Positions 36,529-45,010 of a DNA stretch of 64,000 nucleotides are shown in pieces. The DNA is taken from contig NZ_JAKGSG010000011.1 in NCBI RefSeq assembly GCF_021568775.1, positions 92,135-156,134 on the forward strand, in the 5' to 3' direction. Position 1 is the first letter of the stretch. The number at the start of each line of letters is the position of its first letter. This DNA is from Antribacter soli (GTDB lineage: Bacteria > Actinomycetota > Actinomycetes > Actinomycetales > Cellulomonadaceae). The notes under the pieces were generated by a model. It made no database searches and was not told the DNA's origin. It was given only the letters and a program-made list of their open reading frames with translations. The translations under genes were made by a program, and so were the position numbers.

Positions 36529-36656
36529 CACACGGCCCCCCGCGCGGGCGGGCGGGCGAAGCGGCAGGCGGCGCGGCCGCCGTCGCCCACGAGGAGCGGC
36601 CGGCTCTTGCTGCACGACGGCGGCACGCGCCTCGCGCCGAGTGCGACGTCATTCAC
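36528..36656 (-). CDS. 42-aa small protein or leader ORF coupled to the amidotransferase gene
   Basis: A GTG at 36656 is preceded by GGAAGGAG with a 6-nt spacing, one of the best ribosome-binding sites in the window. The ORF ends in TGA overlapping the amidotransferase ATG by one base. The product is Arg- and Ser-rich with two cysteines ('PPSCSKSRPLL', 'GRAACRFARPP'). It may be a small zinc- or nucleic-acid-binding protein, or a leader peptide that couples translation. Not recognised. Confidence 0.55.
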   Translation of the reverse strand: MNDVALGARRVPPSCSKSRPLLVGDGGRAACRFARPPARGAV

Positions 36657-37078
36657 GGGCGTCTCCTTCCGTCGTGCCGACACGCCGTCGCCGGACCCGG
36701 GCCCGCCGGGTCGTCCGTCGACCTGGCGCCGCGGGACAGGTTGCGGCGCTTCCGTCCAGCCCAGCACGACCTCGGCGCAGTGGCACGCGGACGCGCGCCC
36801 GAGCGCCAGCTCAGCGGGTGGCAAATCGGTCGCGCCCCGCCCGGCGCACCCCGAGTCCGCTTCGAGAACGCCCTCGGGTATCGCCGTCCGTGGCCGAGCG
36901 ATACCCGAGGGTGTTCTCAAGGCGGACCGCGCCCCGAGCCCGGTCCGACGAGGGAACTACCCTCGACGCGCCCGGCCCCCGTCTGTACGATTCAGCGCAC
37001 CCGGACCCCGCGGCGCAGCTGCCGACGGGACGACACCCGGACGACCAGAAACACAGACCCCGCGCAAGGGAGCGCTCG
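36657..37078. other. 422-bp intergenic region upstream of the xylanase gene
   Basis: Divergent region between the 42-codon ORF and the xylanase gene. It holds the ribosome-binding site of the small ORF (36663-36670), a family-B palindrome at 36855-36927, and a xylanase ribosome-binding site AAGGGAG 8 nt before the ATG at 37079. No clear promoter hexamers or CebR-type operator were recognised. Confidence 0.4.
36855..36927. repeat. 73-nt palindromic element, family B, copy 1
   Basis: It begins GTCCGCTTCGAGAACGCC and ends GGTGTTCTCAAGGCGGAC. The arms pair over about 30 bp with a short loop. It has exactly the same length as copies at 48144, 53512 and 54316, but the middle of both arms differs in a compensating way (CCCTCGGG pairs with CCCGAGGG instead of GATCAGG with CCTGATC). 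Confidence 0.8.
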
Positions 37079-40000
37079 ATGCAGATTCGAAATCGTTTTA
37101 CAGCAAGACCCGTAGCGGCGGTCGCGGCACTCGGGCTCGTCCTGACCGGCGCGGTCACGACGGTGGCGGCGACTGCGGCGGCCGAGGACGTCGTGGTCCT
37201 CGAGAACGGCTTCGAGGACGGAACGCATGCACCCTGGGGTCCGCGCGGCGGCGTGACGCTCGCCGTCACGGGCGCCGAGGCCCGCACCGGCGCGAGCAGC
37301 CTGTCCGTCACCGGCCGCACGGCCGAGTGGCAGGGCCCGGCCACCAACGCGGCGGCGATCTTCGAGCCCGGCGGCCAGTACACCGTCTCCGCCTGGGTCA
37401 AGCTTCCCGCCGGTACCGCCGGCAGCACGGGAGTCCACTTCACGGCCGAGCAGGTCGGGTCCTCGACCACGTACACGTGGGTGGGCGGTGCGGTCACCGC
37501 GACGGCAGGGGAATGGGTGCAGATCGGCGGCACCTACACCTTCCCCGAGGGGCTGACCAGCGCCACGCTGTACATCGAGGCGGCGCCGGTGGGCGGCGCG
37601 CACCCGTCGTTCCTGGTGGACGACGTCCTCGTCACGAGCCAGTCCGACGGAGGCGAAGTGCCCCCAGTGGTCCCTGGTGGGGCGGTCAACCCCGTCACCA
37701 CACCCGTCTCGCTCGCGCAGGGCACCGGAGACGTCGCTGCCCTCACGTTCGACGACGGCCCCAACCCGGGCACGACGCCCGAGCTGCTCGACTTCCTCGC
37801 CGAGCACCAGATCAAGGCCGTGTTCTGCGTGATCGGCCAGAACATCCAGGCAGGCGGCGGCGCCGAGATCCTGCGCCGGATCGTGGCCGACGGGCACGTC
37901 CTGTGCAACCACTCGACCGGCTATGCCGACATGGGCTCGTGGACGGCCGAGCAGGTGCAGGCCGACCTGGTCGAGAACATGGGGATCATCCGGGACGCCC
38001 TGGGCGACCCCGACGCCAAGATCCCGTTCTGGCGTGCGCCCAACGGCTCGTGGGGCGTCACGCCCGGTGTCGCCGTGAGCCTCGGCATGCAGCCGCTGGC
38101 CGTGGTGAACACCATCAACGACTGGTCCACGCAGGACGTCCCGACCCTGACGGAGAACCTCCGCACCGCGATGAAGCCGGGCGAGATCGTCCTGGCGCAC
38201 GACGGCGGCGGCGACCGTGACGGCACCCTCGCCGCGGTGCAGACCGTGGTCACCGAGCGCCTGGCCGCCGGCTGGACGTTCACCTTCCCGCAGGGCACAT
38301 CGCCGCTGGGCGGCGAGGTCGCGCTCAGCACGGACTTCGAGAGCGGCCTGGACGGCTGGGGCCCGCGCGCGGGCGGCTCGACCGACCCCGTCGTGGAGAT
38401 CTCGACCGCGGACGCGGTGTCCGGCACGCAGTCGGCGCTGGTCAGCGGTCGTGACGGGCAGGGCGACGGCATCGGCCGCGACGTGACCGGCCTCCTGACC
38501 GAGGGCGTCACCTACGACCTGTCGGCCCAGGTCCGTTTCGCCGCGGGTGCCGCCACGGACGCCGTCTGGCTGAGCATGGCGCGCACCGTCGGCGGCGCGA
38601 CGTCGTACTCGACGCTGGGCCAGTTCGACACCGTGACGAACGGCGGCTGGACCGAGGTGCGCCAGAGCTTCACCATGGGGGCCGCCGAGAGTGCGTTCCT
38701 GTACTTCGAGACTGACTACAACGGCACGAACACGAGCGACTTCCTCGTCGACGACGTCGTGATCGAGGTGCCCGAGCCTGGTGTGGTCCAGGACCTGCCG
38801 GGCATCAAGGAGACCGTCGCCTTCCCCGTGGGCGTCGCCATCGACAGCCGTGAGACGGCGGGGTCGGCGTCGGACCTGCTGGTGCGTCACTTCGACCAGA
38901 TCACGCCCGAGAACCACATGAAGCCCGAGGCCTGGTACGACGCGGACCGCACGTTCCGCATCCACCCCGAGGCCGCGACGCTCATGCAGTACGCCCAGGA
39001 CAACGACCTGCGCGTCTACGGCCACGTGCTCGCGTGGCACGGCCAGACCCCGGACTGGTTCTTCCAGGACGCGGCCGGCGCCCCGCTGACCAGCAGCGAG
39101 GCCGACAAGCAGGTTCTCCGCGACCGCCTGCGCACCCACATCGACAACGTCGCCGAGGCGCTGAGCGCCTACGGCGAGTTCGGGGGCGGCAACCCGATCG
39201 CGGCGTTCGACGTCGTCAACGAGGTCGTCAGCGACGGCGGCGAGTACACCGACGGCCTGCGTCGCTCGGAGTGGTACCGGATCCTCGGCGAGGAGTTCAT
39301 CGACCTCACGTTCCAGTACGCCGACGAGGCGTTCAACGGCACCTACGCGGCTGTGGGCGCCGACCGCCCCGTCACGCTGTTCATCAACGACTACAACACC
39401 GAGCAGGGCGGCAAGCAGGACCGGTACCGCGCGCTCGTCGAGCGCCTGCTCGCCCGCGGCGTGCCGGTCGACGGCGTCGGGCACCAGTTCCACGTGTCGC
39501 TCGCGATGCCCGTGTCGGCGCTCGACGCGGCGATCACCCGGTTCGCGGACCTGCCCGTGACGCAGGCCGTCACCGAGCTCGATGTGACGGTCGGCTCGCC
39601 GGTCACGCAGGCGAACCTCATCCAGCAGGGCTACTACTTCCGCGACGCGTTCCGGTCGTTCCGGGCGCACGCCGAGGACATGTTCTCGGTGACGGTGTGG
39701 GGCCTCACCGACGGGCGCTCGTGGCGCGTGAGCAGCGGCGCGCCGCTCGTCTTCGACGACGGCTTCCAGGCCAAGCCGGCCTACTACGGCGCGGTCGACG
39801 GCGAGCTGCCGGCCCGTGCGCGCACGGCGACCGTCTTCGCGGGCGACGTCCCGGTCGACGCCGCCGCGACCACGTCGCTCGAGTGGTCGAAGCTCCCGCT
39901 CCACGCGATCGAGGACACGGCGCAGTTCCAGCTCCGCTGGGCCCCGGACCACCTGACCGCCTACGTCACGGTGTCCGACGGCGGAGCCTCCTCCGGCGAC

Positions 40001-41119
40001 TCCGTCACCTTCCGGCTCGGCTCGGCCGAGTACACCGTCTCCCGCGACGGCACAGCAGACGTGCCCGCGGTGACGGCAGAGCGCGACGGCGGGTGGGTCG
40101 CCGTCGTGCACCTGCCGGTGGCGGCCGCGCAGGGCGGCACGCTCGCCCTGGACGTCCGCGTCGCGAACGACGGCGTCGTGACCGGGTGGAACACGCCCGG
40201 CGTGACGGGCTCGCTGACGCTGGTGGAGGAGCTGTCGTACCTGGACGTCGTCGAGGCCCGGACCGCGCCCGTGGTCGACGGCACGGCCGACGCCACCTGG
40301 TCCGACGCCGGAGTGGTCACCACCGGGAAGCAGGTGTCGGGCTCCGACGGCGCTGCCGCCGAGGTCCGGACCCTGTGGCAGGGCGGCACGCTGTACGTGC
40401 TCGCCGAGGTGACCGACCCGGTCGTGGACGTCAGCGGCTCCGACCCGTGGATCCAGGACTCCGTCGAGATCTACGTGGACCCGGGGCACGCCAAGAACGG
40501 TTCCTACCGCTACGACGACACGCAGATCCGTATCAACGCCGACAACGCCGTGTCCTTCGGCACCGGCGACGAGGCGTTCCAGCGGAGCCGGGTGGTCAGC
40601 GCCACGAGCCGCACCGAGACCGGGTACGTCGTCGAGGCGGCTGTCTCGCTGCTCGAGTACGGCGGCCTCGGCACGTTCCACGGCCTGGACTTCCAGGTCA
40701 ACGACGCGTCGGGCGGCGCGCGGACCTCGGTCCGCAACTGGGCCGACCCGACCGGCGCCGGCTACCAGTCCACCGCCCGGTGGGGCGTGGGGCAGCTCGT
40801 CGGCCCGGCGGGGATCGTGAACCTCACGGCTCCCGCGATCGCAGGGTTCCCGGTGAAGGGCTCGGTCCTCGCGGCTGACCCGGGGTCCTGGTCGGTCCCG
40901 GCGTCGTTCACCTACCAGTGGCTGCGCGACGGCGAGCCGATCGCCCATGCCGACGACCCGGCCTGGTCGGCGACCGCCCGGACGTACAAGGTGACCAAGG
41001 CCGACGAGGGGCACGAGCTGTCGGTCGTCGTCACGGCTTCGGCCGACGGCTTCGACCCGGTGTCGGCTGAGTCGGCACCGGTGACGGTCGGCCGGAAGAA
41101 CGCGGTCGCGGCGGTCTGA
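37079..41119 (+). CDS. secreted multidomain GH10 xylanase with CE4 polysaccharide deacetylase and carbohydrate-binding modules
   Basis: 1346 residues. Signal peptide about 1-37 ('TVAATAAAED' cleavage region). A CBM4_9/CBM22-like module spans about 40-195. A CE4 deacetylase (about 215-410) has 'LTFDDGPN' (Asp225/226), H278 and 'RAPNGSWG'. A second CBM4_9/22-like module covers 413-570. GH10 catalysis (about 575-930) has acid/base Glu715 in 'FDVVNEVV' and nucleophile Glu833 in 'AVTELDVTV'. A CBM9/DOMON-like region lies at about 940-1250 and an Ig-like C-terminal domain at 1255-1346. It would cleave xylan and remove acetyl groups outside the cell. The second CE4 metal histidine appears replaced by Tyr282. 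There is no LPXTG or SLH anchor. Confidence 0.93.
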   Translation: MQIRNRFTARPVAAVAALGLVLTGAVTTVAATAAAEDVVVLENGFEDGTHAPWGPRGGVTLAVTGAEARTGASSLSVTGRTAEWQGPATNAAAIFEPGGQYTVSAWVKLPAGTAGSTGVHFTAEQVGSSTTYTWVGGAVTATAGEWVQIGGTYTFPEGLTSATLYIEAAPVGGAHPSFLVDDVLVTSQSDGGEVPPVVPGGAVNPVTTPVSLAQGTGDVAALTFDDGPNPGTTPELLDFLAEHQIKAVFCVIGQNIQAGGGAEILRRIVADGHVLCNHSTGYADMGSWTAEQVQADLVENMGIIRDALGDPDAKIPFWRAPNGSWGVTPGVAVSLGMQPLAVVNTINDWSTQDVPTLTENLRTAMKPGEIVLAHDGGGDRDGTLAAVQTVVTERLAAGWTFTFPQGTSPLGGEVALSTDFESGLDGWGPRAGGSTDPVVEISTADAVSGTQSALVSGRDGQGDGIGRDVTGLLTEGVTYDLSAQVRFAAGAATDAVWLSMARTVGGATSYSTLGQFDTVTNGGWTEVRQSFTMGAAESAFLYFETDYNGTNTSDFLVDDVVIEVPEPGVVQDLPGIKETVAFPVGVAIDSRETAGSASDLLVRHFDQITPENHMKPEAWYDADRTFRIHPEAATLMQYAQDNDLRVYGHVLAWHGQTPDWFFQDAAGAPLTSSEADKQVLRDRLRTHIDNVAEALSAYGEFGGGNPIAAFDVVNEVVSDGGEYTDGLRRSEWYRILGEEFIDLTFQYADEAFNGTYAAVGADRPVTLFINDYNTEQGGKQDRYRALVERLLARGVPVDGVGHQFHVSLAMPVSALDAAITRFADLPVTQAVTELDVTVGSPVTQANLIQQGYYFRDAFRSFRAHAEDMFSVTVWGLTDGRSWRVSSGAPLVFDDGFQAKPAYYGAVDGELPARARTATVFAGDVPVDAAATTSLEWSKLPLHAIEDTAQFQLRWAPDHLTAYVTVSDGGASSGDSVTFRLGSAEYTVSRDGTADVPAVTAERDGGWVAVVHLPVAAAQGGTLALDVRVANDGVVTGWNTPGVTGSLTLVEELSYLDVVEARTAPVVDGTADATWSDAGVVTTGKQVSGSDGAAAEVRTLWQGGTLYVLAEVTDPVVDVSGSDPWIQDSVEIYVDPGHAKNGSYRYDDTQIRINADNAVSFGTGDEAFQRSRVVSATSRTETGYVVEAAVSLLEYGGLGTFHGLDFQVNDASGGARTSVRNWADPTGAGYQSTARWGVGQLVGPAGIVNLTAPAIAGFPVKGSVLAADPGSWSVPASFTYQWLRDGEPIAHADDPAWSATARTYKVTKADEGHELSVVVTASADGFDPVSAESAPVTVGRKNAVAAV

Positions 41120-41134
41120 CCCTCCCGCGCAACC

Positions 41135-41196
41135 CGCCCACCCCCGCCGAGGTGGTCGATCCGTCCGACGGATCGACTACCTCGGCGGGGTGGGCG
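41135..41196. terminator. palindromic element, family D, copy 2; bidirectional terminator candidate
   Basis: Arms of about 30 bp with one bulged C and one mismatch, centred at about 41166 (CGATCCGTC / GACGGATCG at the tip). It lies between the convergent xylanase and oxidase genes. It extends into the coding end of the oxidase, and its CTA (41177-41179) is the TAG stop of that gene. Confidence 0.65.
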
Positions 41197-42409
41197 CCCC
41201 GAGGGTCTCGTCGAGCTGCTTCTCCAGATACCGGGCGATCTCCAGCGACGCGGTCGCGGCCGGCGACGGCGCGTTGATCACGTGCACCTGCCGTGGCGCC
41301 GTGACCACGTGGAAGTCCTGCACGAGCGACCCGTCGCGGGCGAGAGCCTGGGCGCGCACGCCGGCAGGCGCCGGGACGAGGTCGTCCGGCCCGATCCCGG
41401 GCACGAGCCGGGAGAGCGACCGAGCGAACAGCCCCCGCGACAGCGACCGCAGCACCTCCTGCGCACCGGGCACCGCGTTGCGGGCGGCGAGCCGCCACAG
41501 CCCCGGCCAGGAAAGCCAGTCGGCCACGTCCCGCGGCACGACGTCGCGCCGCCGGTAGCCCTCGCGTGCGCCCGCGAGCACCGCGTTGGGCCCGGCGTGC
41601 ACCCCGCCGTGGACCATCTTCGTGAGGTGGACGCCCAGGAAGGGGAAGCGGGGGTCGGGCACGGGGTAGATCAGGCCGCTGACCAGGCCGGCCCTCTCGG
41701 GGACGAGCTCGAAGTACTCGCCGCGGAACGGCACGATCCGTACCTCCGGGTCGACACCGCACGCCCGCGCGGCGCGGTCGGCGTACAGCCCGGCGCACGT
41801 GATGAGAGCGTCCGCGACCAGGACCTCCGGCTGTCCGACGTCGGACCGGTGACCCGGGTGCACCGTGACCTCCACCTGCGCGCCGCGCGTGACCGCGGAG
41901 ACCAGGCGCGTGCCGAGGCGCAGGCTGCCTCCCGCGGCCTCGACCTGCTTGGCGAGGACGGCGCAGACGCCGCGGTAGTCCACGATGCCGGTGCCCGGGA
42001 CGTGCAGCGCACGCAGGGGGGCGGCGACGTGCGGCTCGATCTCGCGGGCCTCGTCGGGCGACACCTCCCGCAGGCCGACGCCGTTGGCGCGACCGCGCTC
42101 GGCGAGCGTCGCGAGGCGGGGCAGCTCGCGCGGCGAGGTGGCGACGACGAGCTTGCCGCACGTCTCGACGGCGACGCCGTGCTCGTGCGCGAACGCCGTC
42201 ATCGAGGCGGCGCCCGCCACGCCGAGGCGTGCCTTGAGGCTGCCGGGCGCGTAGTACAGGCCCGAGTGGATCACGCCGGAGTTGCGGCCCGTTTGATGAG
42301 TGGCGAGGTCGCTCTCCTTGTCGACGACGACCACCTCGTCGCCGCGCGCGGCCAGCCGCGCCGCGACCGCAAGCCCGACGATCCCCGCACCCACCACGAC
42401 GACTCTCAT
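41177..42409 (-). CDS. lhgO: L-2-hydroxyglutarate oxidase-like FAD protein
   Basis: 410 residues of DAO-fold flavoprotein. N-terminal FAD motif 'VVVGAGIVGLAVAARLAARG', then 'HQTGRNSGVIHSGLYYAPGSLKA', the hallmark of LhgO proteins, and a C-terminal 'QVHVINAPSPAATASLEIA' that closes the FAD site. It oxidises L-2-hydroxyglutarate to 2-oxoglutarate, passing electrons to oxygen or the quinone pool. The ATG at 42409 has GGGGAG 10 nt upstream; the ATG at 42418 would be only one base from that site. The last codons lie in a family-D palindrome. Confidence 0.9.
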   Translation of the reverse strand: MRVVVVGAGIVGLAVAARLAARGDEVVVVDKESDLATHQTGRNSGVIHSGLYYAPGSLKARLGVAGAASMTAFAHEHGVAVETCGKLVVATSPRELPRLATLAERGRANGVGLREVSPDEAREIEPHVAAPLRALHVPGTGIVDYRGVCAVLAKQVEAAGGSLRLGTRLVSAVTRGAQVEVTVHPGHRSDVGQPEVLVADALITCAGLYADRAARACGVDPEVRIVPFRGEYFELVPERAGLVSGLIYPVPDPRFPFLGVHLTKMVHGGVHAGPNAVLAGAREGYRRRDVVPRDVADWLSWPGLWRLAARNAVPGAQEVLRSLSRGLFARSLSRLVPGIGPDDLVPAPAGVRAQALARDGSLVQDFHVVTAPRQVHVINAPSPAATASLEIARYLEKQLDETLGAPTPPR

Positions 42410-42480
42410 GACTGTCATGCTCCCCGGGAGGTCGAGCGGGGGCCAGGGTGAACCTGGCGAGCATGAACATGCCTCAGGGG

Positions 42481-42602
42481 GCCGCTCACTGTGCGTTGAC
42501 ACATGGAACCCACCGTGTGCGGGCCCCCGGGGCCCAACTCCCCTGGGGGGGGGGGCGGCCGGGGGGGGGGCCCACCCCCCCCCCCCCCCCCCCCCCCCCC
42601 CC
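42481..42602. other. half of a family-A palindrome followed by long G and C homopolymers; probable assembly artefact
   Basis: GCCGCTCACTGTGCGTTGAC (42481-42500) is the left arm of family A, but the right arm is missing. Instead the sequence passes into G runs of 11 (42545-42555) and 10 (42561-42570) and a run of 28 C (42575-42602). Such runs are not seen inside genes of this window, and they occur here exactly where a strong hairpin would be. Treat this stretch as unreliable sequence; the 247-bp gap has no gene. Confidence 0.6.
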
Positions 42603-42656
42603 GACGCAGCGATCTGTCTCGGCGCGTGGTCCGACGTGTGGTCCGGGCGGCCGGCG

Positions 42657-43331
42657 TCAGGCCGTGAGGTCCTTCACCTGGCCCTTGGCGATCCGCAGCC
42701 GCCGCGGCGTCCGCCTCGCGACCACGGAGTCGTGGGTGACCAGGATCAGCGTCAGCCCCTGCTCCTTCCACAGCCCCTCGAGGAGGTCGACGATCTCGTC
42801 GCGGGTCTCCTCGTCGAGGTTGCCGGTGGGCTCGTCCGCCAGCAGCACCTTCGGGTTCTTCACCAGCGCGCGTGCGATCGCCACGCGCTGCTGTTGCCCG
42901 CCCGACAGCTCGCCCGGCAGGTGGTCGGCGCGGTCGCCCAGGCTCACGGACTCCAGGGCGGCGACGGCTCGCGCCGCCCGCTCCTCCTTCGACACCCCCG
43001 ACGGCACGAGCGCCGTCTCGACGTTCTCCTGCGCGGTGAGCGTCGGGATCAGGTTGAAGTTCTGGAACACGAAGCCGATGGTCTCGGCCCGCACCCGGGT
43101 GAGGTCGGTGTCGTTCATGCCGGCGAGGTCCGTGCCGTCGAGCGAGATGGAGCCCGACGTCGGCCGGTCCAGCCCGCCGAGCATCTGCAGCAGCGTGGAC
43201 TTGCCGCCGCCCGTGGGTCCCTGGATGGACACGAGCTCGCCGTCGTCGATGCGCAGGCTGACGTCCTGCAGTGCGTGCACCACGCGCTTGCCCTGCTGAT
43301 AGGTCTTGGTCAGGGTGTCGATCTGGTACAT
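42657..43331 (-). CDS. MacB/LolD-type ABC transporter ATP-binding protein
   Basis: 224 residues. Walker A 'GPTGGGKSTLLQML', Q-loop 'FVFQNFNLIPTLTAQENV', signature 'LSGGQQQRVAIARAL', Walker B 'VLLADEPTGNLD' and H-loop 'LVTHD' are all intact. The Walker A has GPTGGGKS rather than the usual GPSGSGKS. It pairs with the FtsX/MacB-type permease encoded 38 bp upstream on the same strand. Such systems export peptides, antibiotics or lipoproteins by mechanotransmission; the substrate is unknown. Confidence 0.95.
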   Translation of the reverse strand: MYQIDTLTKTYQQGKRVVHALQDVSLRIDDGELVSIQGPTGGGKSTLLQMLGGLDRPTSGSISLDGTDLAGMNDTDLTRVRAETIGFVFQNFNLIPTLTAQENVETALVPSGVSKEERAARAVAALESVSLGDRADHLPGELSGGQQQRVAIARALVKNPKVLLADEPTGNLDEETRDEIVDLLEGLWKEQGLTLILVTHDSVVARRTPRRLRIAKGQVKDLTA

Positions 43332-43369
43332 GGGGTTCCTCTCAGAAGTGGGGTCGCGTCGGCGCAGGC

Positions 43370-44899
43370 TCAGGCGAGCGAGCGGAGGGCCTCGGCCGGC
43401 CGGAGCCGGGCAGCACGCCGCCCGCCGACGACGCCGGCGAGCAGCCCGCCGAGGACCGCGAGGCCGACCGCCGCGAGGACGATCCACAGGCTCACCGGCG
43501 CCGAGAGGACGACGTCGACCGCGGAGGCCACGGCGCCGCCTCCGCCGAACGGTCCGCCGCCGGGCGCGGCCGCGCCTGCGGCGCCGGCGTCGGGCGCCTG
43601 GCCGCCCATCTGCTGGAGCCGGTCGCCGACGTCGCCGCCCCCGCCGAAGCTGAAGGCGCCGCCGCCGGACGAACCGGTGAGCGTGATCCCGGCCAGGTTG
43701 ATCGCCGCGACGGCGAGCCCGCCGAGCAGCACGCCCGCCACACCACCGATCAGGCCCTGGGCGACGGACTCGCCGGCGATCTGGCCGACGACGCGGTTGC
43801 GGGACCAGCCGATCGCCTTGAGGGTGCCGAGCTCCCGGGTGCGGCGGTTCACGCCGGACACGGTGAACAGGATCGCCAGGCCGAAGGCGGCGGCGAGCAC
43901 GATGATCGACAGCCACGTGCCGAGCGTCCCGACCAGCGAGGACGCGGTGGACAGCGAGCCGGTGACGTCCTCGGCCAGGTCGGACTGGGTGCTCACCGAC
44001 GCGTCGGGGAGCGCGGCCTCGATCGCGGACGCGACCTCGTCGACGTTCGACGCCGAGTCGACCGACACGTACAGGTCGGTGACCTGGCCGTCGAGGCTCG
44101 CCAGGGTCTGCGCGACGGCGAGCGGGACGTACACGTCGGAAGCGGTGGCGACGCCGTCGCCCGTCGTGGAGGTGACGGTGCCGACGATCTCGAGCTCGGT
44201 CCCGGCCAGGGTGAGCGTGTCACCGACGGCGAGCTCCTGCTGCTCCGCGTACGTGGCGTCGAGGACGGCCACGTTCGCGTCGGCGTCGTCGGCCGTCAGG
44301 GTGCGGCCCTCGGCCACCTCCACGGTGGTCAGGGGGCCGACGGCGTCGGCGGCCGGGTCCACGCCCGTCACGTCGAAGCTGTTGACCTCGAAGGACGACC
44401 CGCCCGCAGCGCCGCCGCCGCCCGCGGTGCCCGGTTCCGGCCGTTCGCCTGCCTCCATCTGCTCCTGCATGGCCTCGAAGTCGGGCATCTCGCCGGAGAA
44501 CGACGTGTTCTGCAGGCCGAGGGTCGCCGAGACCCCGGTCACGTGGTCGAGCGCTGCGACAGTCTCCAGGGCGGACACGTCGAACGACGCCGAACCCCGC
44601 GCCACGCTCAGGTTGTCCTGGGCCAGGCTGCGTGTGCCGTCCTCGGAGGCCTCGCCGTCCTCGGACCCGAAGGCGAAGGCGCCGGGGCCGCCCGCCCCGG
44701 GCTCGCCGGCCTGGGTGACCGTCACGTCAGTGCCGACGCCGTACACCGACTCCAGCACGGACGCCTGAGCGTCGCGCACGCCGGCAGACACGGAGTTGAC
44801 CACGATCACCAGCGCGATCGCCACGGCAAGCCCGATGGCGACGACGACGGTCTGCTTTCGTCTGTTGCGCAGCTCTCGGCGCAGGTAGGTGAAGAACAT
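43370..44899 (-). CDS. MacB/FtsX-type ABC transporter permease
   Basis: 509 residues. One helix near the N-terminus (about 18-38) is followed by a large extracytoplasmic MacB-PCD-like domain (about 45-310), then three helices with 'SGVNRRTRELGTLKAIGWSRNRVVGQIAGES', the FtsX core. A Gly/Ala-rich hydrophilic insert sits between the second and third C-terminal helices. The extracytoplasmic domain also has a low-complexity Gly-rich patch around residue 150. The open frame continues far upstream, but the ATG at 44899 begins the membrane-protein homology. It lacks an obvious ribosome-binding site. It diverges from mazG. Confidence 0.9.
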   Translation of the reverse strand: MFFTYLRRELRNRRKQTVVVAIGLAVAIALVIVVNSVSAGVRDAQASVLESVYGVGTDVTVTQAGEPGAGGPGAFAFGSEDGEASEDGTRSLAQDNLSVARGSASFDVSALETVAALDHVTGVSATLGLQNTSFSGEMPDFEAMQEQMEAGERPEPGTAGGGGAAGGSSFEVNSFDVTGVDPAADAVGPLTTVEVAEGRTLTADDADANVAVLDATYAEQQELAVGDTLTLAGTELEIVGTVTSTTGDGVATASDVYVPLAVAQTLASLDGQVTDLYVSVDSASNVDEVASAIEAALPDASVSTQSDLAEDVTGSLSTASSLVGTLGTWLSIIVLAAAFGLAILFTVSGVNRRTRELGTLKAIGWSRNRVVGQIAGESVAQGLIGGVAGVLLGGLAVAAINLAGITLTGSSGGGAFSFGGGGDVGDRLQQMGGQAPDAGAAGAAAPGGGPFGGGGAVASAVDVVLSAPVSLWIVLAAVGLAVLGGLLAGVVGGRRAARLRPAEALRSLA

Positions 44900-45010
44900 G
44901 TGGTGAGCGTGGTAGCGCGCGATGTGTTCATCCTGGCGTGGCCCTGTGGTCCACCTATGTGTCGGGCCGTCGAGCCCAGGCACGCCCGGTCCGGCTGCGA
45001 GGATGGGCGT

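Noticed and set aside
36992..41014. A 1340-codon minus-strand open frame antisense to the xylanase gene
   Set aside because: Shadow of the GC-rich xylanase gene, with low-complexity Arg/Val/His composition and no recognisable domain.
42545..42602. A G-quadruplex-type regulatory element
   Set aside because: Long pure G and C runs beside a half palindrome are more simply explained as sequencing or assembly artefacts.
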